DNA of 64,000 bases. It comes from Botryosphaeria dothidea (taxonomy: Eukaryota; Ascomycota; Dothideomycetes; Botryosphaeriales; Botryosphaeriaceae). A program made the translations under genes and the position numbers. Shown here one piece after another: positions 35,435 to 44,361 of the stretch (position 1 is its first letter; each line of letters begins with the position of its first letter). The notes under the pieces were generated by a model, which was given only the letters and a program-made list of their open reading frames with translations, was not told the origin of the DNA and did no database searches. The DNA lies in contig WWBZ02000001.1 of the NCBI GenBank assembly GCA_011503125.2, forward strand, positions 3,348,001 through 3,412,000. The letters run 5' to 3'.

Positions 35435-37192
35435 TCAGCCAGCCAGTGAGCTTGCCGCCGGCCACGAGGTCCTCCGGACGGCGGTGGCGTAAAAGTTCGA
35501 AGGCCTGATGTTGTTGAACTCCGGATCATATTCAACCGCCTCCTCGCTGGCATCGAAGAATGCGTAGCGGTAGACCAGCTCGGCCACTGCGACCTTGGCC
35601 TCCAGCAGGGCGGCGTTGAACCCGATGCATCCTCTGGCGCCCGCTGCGAACGGCACGTACGCGGACCGGTGCCGTCCCTTCACGCGGTCCGTCGACCAGC
35701 GGTCCGGGTCGAAGCGGTAAGGGTCGCTCCAGTGGTCGGGATTCGTGTGCAGGTGGGGCAGGCTGGGGATGATGATCGCGCCCTTCGGCAGCCTGTAGCC
35801 GCCGGGCAGCACCACGTCTTGCCTCGCGTTGCGGGCCGGCTGGAACGAAGGGCTGTGCACGCGCTGGGTCTCTTTGACGAACGAGTCCAGGAAGGGCATG
35901 GCGTGAATCTCCTCGTAGGTCCACCTCTTGCCGGGCGCAGCGCCGTGGTCGACCAGCTCTTGCAGCAGCCGTTCTTGCATCCCGGGATACACGACGAGCG
36001 AGTAGACGAGCCAGGACAAGAAGGCCGAGCTAGTGATGAAGCCAGCACCGAGTAACACGAGGACGTTGCCCCGCACGTATCGGCTCGTCATCTTCTTGCC
36101 GGACCCGTCCGTGGCGCGAAGCATGTAGTCCACCAAGCAGGTGGATTCGATGGCTGCGGCCTGCAGAGGTAGGTTGGTCACGTCGTTGCTGTCGCAGTCC
36201 AGAATTGCTTGATCGATGTAGCCGTATACCTCCTTCAAGGCCTGTCGGAGGAGTGCCGGGTCTCCTGCTTGGGATCAGCTGTGATTATCGAGGGGAATTG
36301 GGAACGTACCAAACGGGAGGTACGAGTACAATTTTCCTCGCACTTGAAGACGAGTGTTCAGCAGGACTGCGCGCTCGATGAGGGCCATCATTCGGTGCAT
36401 TGGCGAGTCGAGTGAATCGAATTGGTGTAGATCAACGCCTAGCACCAGCTTGGCCGACACCTGCGAAGCCAGCTTTCCTGCGTACTTGAACACGTTGAAT
36501 GCTTTCCCCAAGGACTCGGTCTCGTCCAGCACGTTGAAAGACGATTTGACGGCGTCTGCTATGATGGGCAGGTGATGCCGCATGGCCTTCGGAGACATGC
36601 TGGGAGGGAGGAATTTGTGGGCTTCCTTCCAGGCTGGGGACTCGGTGTCGCAAAGGAATAGCGCAGATGGATCTTCAATCCCGTGGAGGGGGTGGCCTGG
36701 AGATGTTGGTGACTTGGTAAAGTAGTCGCCATCTCTGAAGACCAACTTCGCGACCTCTGGGTCGTTGGTCAGGTAGAAGGTCCGGCCAATGTTGTGGACC
36801 TTGATTACGCCTCCGTAGGTCTCGAACAGGCGGCGATAGTTGCCAACATGATCGGGGTAAATATCGAAATAGTTTCCAAAAAATGGAACACCTGCTGGTC
36901 CCTGAGGATCTCTGACCTTACGGCCGCCAATCGCGACGCCAACCGGACCACGTTCGATTTCATCCAGCTGATGCAACTTCTTGGGTCCCTGATAGAGGGT
37001 GATATCCGCTAGGAGCTAATGAGTATTCCGTCCCAAGCCAGATGGACGTCGTACTTTACCCTTCTCAGCCAGAATGCCAAATCTCTTCAAAATGGCAGCG
37101 CGGAGATCATCCAAGGATTTGAACGTGTCCAGTTGGATGTTTTGGGCAGAGCTCTCGCCCAGTCCCAATAAGAACACATCAATGCTTGTCAT
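35435..37192 (-). CDS. Cytochrome P450 with a short N-terminal non-membrane domain
   Basis: Three exons, 37192-37060, 37008-36310 and 36264-35435, total 553 aa. The heme motif is PFAAGARGCIGFN near residue 490 with the Cys ligand; the ExxR helix is KETQRVHSP; PERF-like FDPDRWS; the I helix is LLGAGFITSSAFLSW. No N-terminal membrane anchor is seen. Instead residues 1-65 (MTSIDVFLLG, FKSLDDLRAAILKRFGI, DITLYQGPKKLHQLDEI) have the alternating strands and one helix of a small beta-grasp-like module before the proline hinge GPAGVPFFGN. P450s hydroxylate or epoxidise substrates with electrons from a reductase, sometimes with cytochrome b5, whose gene is divergent 398 bp away. Family number and substrate cannot be read. 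Confidence 0.9.
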
Positions 37193-37590
37193 TTCGTTGT
37201 ATGCAACGTAAATTTGGATATGGCCAGAAGACGATTCGAGTTTGACTTGCGCCGCGGCAACGTGGGCCTCACAGAGACAAGCGAACGTATACAGATAAAC
37301 CGGGCGTTATCTTCTAATGCCACTCGATTTGGGGTGCATGAGTCAGCACAGAGCGAGGAATGACGGAAGGGAACATGCCTATTAGCTCATGTTTTGAGTC
37401 AGCCGAATGCCGCCGACTAGTTAGGGCCTACTAAAACCCCACTCGCGTAATTCCGCACGGATGCTCTCGACAAGAATAAGATGTCTGGCTCGATAGCCCA
37501 CGGTGAATGGGCGGTGCTGATCTTGCAAGCATTTTGAATTTGTGTTTTTATTTCACCCGAAGCACGAGAAAGGAAAGATAAACAAGCATC
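37193..37590. promoter_or_regulatory. 398-bp divergent promoter region between P450 and cytochrome b5
   Basis: Both start codons face outward from this interval, so it must hold both promoters, and the two redox partners are probably co-expressed. I see no unambiguous TATA box or named operator. Confidence 0.6.
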
Positions 37591-38256
37591 ATGGTCGCGA
37601 TACAGAAGCTCTCGCTAGCAGAAGTGGCCAGACATAACCAAGAGAAAGACCTGTGGATCTGCATCCACGGAAACGGTGGGTTTCGTCTTTCTGTGAATTC
37701 GGAAATCTAGCTGAAACAATACTGGCAGTCTACAATGTGTCAGAATTCGTAGATGAGCATCCAGGAGGAGAGGAGGTGCTCCGTACACTTGCAGGCACGG
37801 ATGCCACGGAAGCATTTGAGGACGCCGCCCATTCGGAAGATGCGAAGGAAATAATGGATGGGCTCATGGTTGGGCAGCTGCCCTCAACGGTAAGTCGGTG
37901 CGAGCGTACGTGATAGACGCTAATCAATTTATTACCAGGAACGGCATGATGTTGTGGAACCGATTCAGCCACTACCTCAGACGGCTCCAACTCAGCAATC
38001 CGACCGGACATCAAGGCAGAACCATGCAGCGCAGAAGCGCTCGGTGAGCAGATTCAAGCCGTCTCTCTGGGCGATTCTTGCTATCGTGGTTGTTTTGACG
38101 CTCATTGCGACGGGGCTTGGACCTATAATATTGTTAATGGTGGCCGGAACGATGACGCCTATAGTACTTTTAGTGTACTGTTTTATAGCAATTATCTCTC
38201 GTCACCGAGGAGCCGATGCTTACCCAGACTATATAAAACCGAGTATACCTATATAG
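37591..38256 (+). CDS. Cytochrome b5, C-terminally membrane-anchored
   Basis: Three exons, 37591-37675, 37729-37889 and 37939-38256, total 187 aa. The heme-binding HPGG motif (FVDEHPGGEEVL) and the second axial His (FEDAAHSEDAKEIM) are in place, preceded by LSLAEVARHN and LWICIHG. A Pro/Gln-rich linker follows, then a long hydrophobic tail (LWAILAIVVVLTLIATGLG and LVYCFIAIIS) that anchors it to the ER. It passes electrons to desaturases and P450s; both kinds of partner are neighbours, one divergent and one 5.2 kb away. The linker and double-span tail are longer than in housekeeping b5 proteins. The final 60 nt are TA-rich, like the flank. Confidence 0.92.
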
Positions 38257-39050
38257 ATAATACCTTATTATCGAACGGTGCGAGAAAAAATACACCGCTG
38301 GCTTTCTTATTATTGCTATTGAGGTCTGCTATATACGTATAATAATCAGATTTACGGAAATACGCATAAATAAGGTAAATGAGGTGTGTAGGGGTAAGTG
38401 TATAGTGCGACAAAAAAAACAAAGAAAGAACGCGTGTATAAGCAAAAGCAAAATAAAACACGTGATCTCGGGCTGATGTGGTTGACACTTATCGTTTTAA
38501 AATCCTATCACTATAAGTGCAAGGCTCCGAGAGACGGTGAGTCGAATAGAATCGTGATATAGGTAAATTGGCAGACGATTCCTTAGCTTTCTAAGAGGAC
38601 TTGTAGAGAGCTAGCTATATACTCGTAGGCGTCTCGCCGAAGGCTCGCAGGTGAGACTTAAGGGCCCCGCAGTGGGAGCCGTAGCCTCCCATGCTCAGCC
38701 TCTTAGCCCGCATAAATGCTACTGTGCGATCGATTCTTGCCCAAGAAAATACACTATCGGTGTGTGTAAGAAAATCCGAGCTTGAAAAAGGTAACCAATT
38801 GGATTCGCAGAGCGCATCAAAACAACCCATTAGAGACTGGGAACTCTTTCTCCCAGTACGGTATTAGTCATATTACCATGGTGTATTATAAACCCAGATC
38901 ATTTGACAAAAGGGCTCATCCGCACCAGGTTATTAGGGGAAAAGCGCATGATTTAATGGTTGAGAGACACGTCTTCGCTGATTCCAGCTGCATGATACTG
39001 GTATGTCTCTAATGTCCCGTCAACAAGATGTGAAGGTACTTGCAAAGTGA
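38257..39050. other. AT-rich intergenic region
   Basis: Marked change to TA-rich, homopurine/homopyrimidine sequence right after the b5 stop, suggestive of old RIP-affected repeat DNA. No coding signal. Confidence 0.5.
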
Positions 39051-41696
39051 TTACATAACCGCGCATATCTCAGGGTGATCATCGCTAATAAGACATAGAG
39101 ATTGTGCCGGAGTGTCATCGTCTTGCACCGGCATGGCCGCAATAGCTGTTCCAGGATCATTTCCTGAGCACCGGTTCGCTGCCTTGACGGAAATGTTGAT
39201 TAAATCAGAGCCTTTGATGCGGGAGCTTCCGGTGAAGCTGCCGCCGAAATGAGAGTCCTTATCTGCTATAACGAAGGCACAACCATTCTGTTGAGCCACA
39301 AGACACCACGATCCGAGTAGCTCACCATTTTTGTTATAGTTCTGGCCGTGAGATATACAATTTTTGTTTGGATCCGAGGTGCAGATGTCGATACTGGAGC
39401 TGAGACGTTGGCCTTGGACTACGGATGAACCTTCGGGCCAGATACACTTCAGCATGGTGGCACCAGATCCGTCGTGGTCCTCTCCGCAGTTAATCGTACC
39501 ATCACTTTTTGAGGGAATGATGACTGGGAGTGGACTTTTGTTGAGGATTGGTGAACAACGATGATTCATTGATGATTGGCATGAGGAGGAAGGGCGTAGG
39601 TGGCCCACCCTCCTTATATACGTAAGTGAGTGACTAAGCTATCTGGTGTTGCAAAAGCAATATGCAAAACACGTGATTTCCTACAACTTTTTAACGGTTT
39701 CTCCGAAGAGGATGGCTCATGCTTGGCGCCTTCGCCGTTCAATGGCCGAAAACCAGTCTCGTAAAACTGCCCGTAATCGGGGCCATTCCACCAGCCTGAA
39801 AAATGTTAGTAAATATGCAATTGATTTCATCCGAAATATATACCTTTATTGGGTCCGTTGTTGATGCACTTTTTTATGATGTTCTCTGTACTATCCCAGC
39901 ACTGTTGCCACTGGGAACCTTGTGAGGGACTTCCGCGGTAGACCCACGCCTCGATATCTCCATCAATGTCAACAGAGATTTCACAGTCCGTTTTATCATC
40001 GTTCTGATAAATTATAACGGTATCGTCGGCTATGCCAGCGGGTGTCTCGCATTTATCGTTGCACACAACTAAAAGAGAATCAGCCTCGCTAAAATGTAAT
40101 GAGAAATTCCTAGATTACCTTCACGCAGGCGGTAAATCAGAGTGTCAGGATCAACCACGCCGGTCTGAGTTACCATCTTGGCTGGGACAGTATTGACGTT
40201 GTCATTCCAGCATGTCACTTTGCTCGCATCGGCGGATGGAGATGGAATCGGGGACGGTGATGCGTTGGAAATTTCAGGGAGACCAGCGAGAATAGCCTGA
40301 GCCTTTTCGAGGTCTTCTATCGTGAATGCTTTGTATGGATGATTCTCCTTAGTATCATCCCAGCAGTTACAGTCTTTCCAGAGATCATTTCGATCAGAGA
40401 GCTGCTCTACACTTTAGTCTACAGCTATGTCTACGCATCGGTCTTTGGGTACCTACACCTTTGCACTTTCCGTGACCATTGTCACCTCCACACTCACTAC
40501 AACCGAGTGGTTCGTCATCAGGTGGACATGGATAATCTGCTTCGCATTCACAGTCCTGCTGAGGACCCTTTCTCTTTCTTAGCAAATGCAGGGGACAAGT
40601 TCTGAGTGAAAGTACCTGAGTGCATTTTCCTCCATCATCGCCTTTACAGCTCTCATCTGAACAATTTGGTTTTTGATCTTCTGTTGTGCATTGCTCTTGG
40701 CATGGAAATCCGACCTAAGATCAGTATTAGACCAATCACACTTCCAAAACAGCTTGCGCAAGGTTCATACGTTGTCTCCTGCCTGACACCAACCTTGTTC
40801 ACCCTCACATTCCGATCACTGAGGAGCATTTTTTCTTCGGGTTTGCTGTACCAGGAGGTGAAACAGGGAAGCCAGCTGGCGCAATAGGGAAAGGGATGAT
40901 TGGAGGCGGAATGTCCACGCTTAATACTAGTGTCAGTTTACTGGAACTTGGAAGAATGGGTATCTCGGACAAACCCTCCGTCAGAGCCGCAAGCGCAGCC
41001 CTTATAAGAGCTGCTGTAGCTTGAGAAAATTCCCAGACAATTGCCGTTTCCGTCATCACCTCCGCAATCGTCGCACTTGGAGATAGCATCGGCTGGGCAA
41101 CAGGCACAATGCACAAACCCACTCTTTCCTGATGAATCTTTGAACGGTGTCTTGTTGTCACAAACGCCTGAGATCGTGTGTTCCCCACCGCAGCTCACGT
41201 CGCCACATTGAGTTGTGCTTTTCCCCTGGTTTTCTGGACATATGTTGCTCCCATCTGTTGGATATACTCAATTGTCCGCGTCGCAGGAGCATCCCTGATA
41301 AGCAACGGTGGTTGATCCTGTACCATTGCAGATGCCTCCACCCGCATCCCCTCCACACTGCGAACATGCTAGAGAGTCTGAAGCGGGGCAGCAACCACAG
41401 ATCGGGAAGCCTTCTTGAGTCTGTATATGGCAAATACCATCTTCTGGGATATCAATGCAAACCTTGTTGGTGCATATGTCTATCATAGCTTTTAGCCGCT
41501 TGTCTCCCACCCTTAGCTCCTAAAATCACTTACGAGGTGTTTGTCCGTAGTTTTGTGGGCACGGTCCATTGTTCGGCGAGAAAGTTAGTTGTTGCCGTGG
41601 CAGCAACCTGACTTCGATATCTGAATGTGTACTTGCGCTGCAGAGAAGCGCGGCGTAGAGCAAAATCATCAAAATCTTTGGAAGATGGCCCAACAT
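39051..41696 (-). pseudogene. Chitinase-like secreted Cys-rich modular protein, broken
   Basis: Starts at 41696 with a signal peptide (MLGHLPKILMILLYAALLCSA). Exon 1 ends at 41534, exon 2 starts at 41479. Repeated modules follow with the core C-x2-CGGDxGxGxCxG (SQCGGDAGGGIC, DDCGGDDGNGNC, SECGGDNGHGKC) and a trailing GCxC. The C-terminal region has CWNDN, DIEAWVYRG, KKCINNGPNKG and WWNGPDYGQFYETGFRPLNG, as in accessory regions of fungal GH18 chitinases; no GH18 catalytic domain is seen. Damage: an in-frame TGA after CSCDADN (about 41268), a frameshift near 40805 (CSS to CEGEQGWC), and a 147-bp solo LTR in the last exon. Sequence on both sides of the LTR is in one frame (EKPLKS, then PLPVIIPSKSDG). 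Intron models in the middle are incomplete. Confidence 0.72.
39539..39685 (-). mobile_element. Solo LTR, 147 bp, with AAAGT target duplication
   Basis: On the minus strand it starts TGTAGGAAATCACG and ends AATCCTCAACA. Both sides carry the 5-bp duplication ACTTT (plus strand 39534-39538 and 39686-39690). The central part is related to the LTR at 19222-19380: AGATAGCT, TATATAAG, CACCTAC and CCTCCTCATGCCA in the same order. It sits in the last exon of the chitinase-like pseudogene. Confidence 0.86.
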
Positions 41697-42273
41697 TTTG
41701 GTTTACTGAGTAACCAAATTCTCGCAACACCCGCTGGACTTATAACATGTACTGGCCCTAATTCCCAGTTTTTTTTTTGGCAATCTAAGAATAGATATTC
41801 TGTCATGTAGTAAGAACTCGCATACCTCAGCTGCCGTCATACAAGATCTTCATTGTCTCACATATGCATCTCAGCCCCCGACTTGGATCAATTCCAGCCT
41901 TGCGCCCCCGTTTCATGGCGTCCCTGCAACCGAATCTGATCCTAAATTAATAATTGCAACTCAGAATGTGTAACATATTGGGCGCCACAAATATTTTACA
42001 GTTGCCCAGCTGTATTCAATGCTTTTTTCTCAGAACAAAAGTGAGAGACACCTTCGTGTTATGCAAGCCACGAAGCATTCAAGAGTCTTTCAGCTGAGCT
42101 ATTTCGGTTGTTGACTCGGAGTTTGTATCATGCACAAATGGCCATTCGGCCTTGAAGCTTTTCCTCGTATCCTGCCCAGTTATAAGAGTCGAGGTTGCAG
42201 ATGCCGAGTGGGCTTATAGCGGGAATAACTATTTGCAACCATTTGGATAAGCCACTGGCCGAACGCTTGCAAA
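41697..42273. other. Divergent promoter interval
   Basis: Between the start of the chitinase-like pseudogene (minus) and of the metallopeptidase-like gene (plus). A short T tract lies near 41769. No gene seen. Confidence 0.5.
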
Positions 42274-43510
42274 ATGCATTTCTCTGCTCTCAATTTTGCC
42301 CTTCTTGGAGTTTTTGTATTCCTTCAGAATGCGAATTTCTCCCACGCTCTCACTTATTGGAAAGACATGACTTGCAATCAGTACGATGGGGTTGACAGAG
42401 CAATCAGCGAAGCCATCAACATGGCCGGTCGCTCCGATACCAGACTTGGAGATCCAAGTGACAAGGACATTGCCACTGCTTTCTCAATTATCTACAGTAC
42501 GTCAACTTCTGACGTGGATTCGGTGGGCACGGTTTGAGGTAAATATCTAAACCCAAGATGCAAAAGACACGGCAATACTGAAATAAAACTCCTGAGCCTG
42601 CAGATATCATGAACGGTATTTCGAGGCTCACACAAGTTTTTGATCGTCAGTCTTCCGACATACGCATCTATTGCGACGAAGACAGCAAATGGGAATCGCG
42701 ATCAGACCATCCAAAGGAGACAGTGAAAAACTCAAACAAGCCAGCAGAAGATCAATTCTGGGTCGATGAAGTGAATAAAATGATGTACAGAGGTCCACCA
42801 GGCTGCAAAGACCCCAGTACGTTCGCAGAGACCTTTGTTCAGCGCATGCCGAAATCTGGCTCAGAAAAGCCGTATAGAGCAACCATGACAATATGCAAAG
42901 AGTTTGCGGTTGCAAGATTTACCACGTTGGATGAACAAGACAACAAGGATTTTAGCCGCGTACCATTGACGGCGGAGGATTCCGAGAACGGGGTGCTGAT
43001 GACTCTGCTTAGTGTTACACTTTTACATGAGGCAAACCCCTGTGCAAACAAAGAACAGGCATTTACTATGCTAATAAATCCTAGTTTACCCATGTCCCCG
43101 GGTATGGCAGTAAGTTTAACACATTTGAATATATTACGGAGAAATTTCAATCTAACATGATGGTAGCAAAGGATATACCAGAAGCGTATGAGTGGAAGAA
43201 TGTTATTCGAAAGTCCACCGAGGATGCCTTGAAAAATGCAGAGAACTATGGTCGGTATTTCTTCACCTACATGAGTTTGACAAAGACACTGACTTAACAA
43301 CTTTCTTCTAAAGCATTCTTTGGTCTTCTTGCCCTGTTGTTAGACAAGGGTTTCAAGTTAAGCACAGTCGCCACTGAAGCTAAAAGGGGCATGTTGGTTC
43401 GAACGACGGCGACCAACTCGAAGCGTTGGCTGGAGAACAAGTCGCGAATGAAATGCAGAGATCACACGTACAGATGGTCCGAGAAGGAATGCGACTTTTC
43501 TATGGATTAA
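42274..43510 (+). CDS. Secreted metallopeptidase-like protein with degenerate HExxH motif
   Basis: Four exons: 42274-42496, 42604-43109, 43172-43250 and 43314-43510, total 334 aa. The N-terminus MHFSALNFALLGVFVFLQ is a signal peptide. The order of blocks follows a common fungal secreted deuterolysin-like family: WKDMTCNQYDGVDRAISEA, CDEDSKWE, TMTICKEF, the active-site region LLSVTLLHEANPC, then AYEWKNVI and NAENYAFF, which correspond to the AYGW...C and NADSYAYFA blocks. In active members the zinc motif is HExxH; here the second His position is Pro (HEANP) and the conserved Cys after AYxWK is Val. It is probably an inactive paralogue, or it has lost function. The acceptor of intron 3 is CAAAG rather than the nearer TAG, to keep frame. 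Confidence 0.77.
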
Positions 43511-44356
43511 TGGAAGGGAAAATGGTATATATCTTAAGACTTTTGCGGATAGCTGAAATGTGCGACTTGGTATTGGTATAATGGCTACTCGAGGCCAGTA
43601 CACCCCCCCCCCCCCCCCCCCCTTTTTTTCCTTTTAATTGTTACAGCAACGTTAGATCATCTCTTCCAAAACTTTTGTTGATGAAACTGCCTGCTCTTAT
43701 CCCACACTATCTGAAAGGAGTGAGCCCAGGTCTCTGGAACAAACGATGATACTCTTTGCTGGTTCGTGGAAGGTTCGTGTGGTCCCGGGAATGATAAGTT
43801 CGGGTGCATTCCAGTATCTCTGGGTGGGTGAAATGGCCAGGGAGAGTCTTCCATAGCTCCGAAGCAGTTGAGCTCAGCCGACCGGACGCATCATCAGCTG
43901 TATGTGCGGTGTTGAGCTTTGGAAGTCATCCTGCTCCAAGCTTGCTGGATAGTACCGAGAACAAGCTTACAAGCTTCGATTTGACAAACACGTTACCATC
44001 CTTTCTTCATGAAACATCAGCCGGAACTGGCCTCTCTGGCTGAGATGAAAAGCATTCGCTTCAGAAAAGGCATATACATCAGTTTTGCCAGTCACCTTCA
44101 CTAAGTGCAGATGCATAGTATCGGCCAACATCTCCAGGCGATACCCACCAGCACCGAGTGCTGCGTTCTTCTACAGGCGCGATGCTTCGAGGTTATCCTC
44201 TCAATACACGTAGATCCAAGTTGCAGATAAGCTCTGCGAATCTCTGAGCTGAAACAGAGAGGTGCCACGAGTCAGCCGGAGCCGCAGGGGCTTTAAAACT
44301 TATAAATTTTAGACCGTTGACGACTGGTAATATGCTCTCTGAACTGATTGCACATA
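43511..44356. other. Intergenic with a 20-C homopolymer
   Basis: A run of 20 C at 43603-43622 is followed by seven T. No coding signal in the remainder up to the transposon nest. Confidence 0.55.
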
Positions 44357-44361
44357 TTATC

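Noticed and set aside
39051..39608. Possible independent small Cys-rich protein, loosely like KP4-type killer proteins
   Set aside because: Its apparent start lies in a solo LTR; sequence on the other side of the LTR is in the same frame, so it is the C-terminal part of the larger broken gene. The KP4 resemblance is weak.
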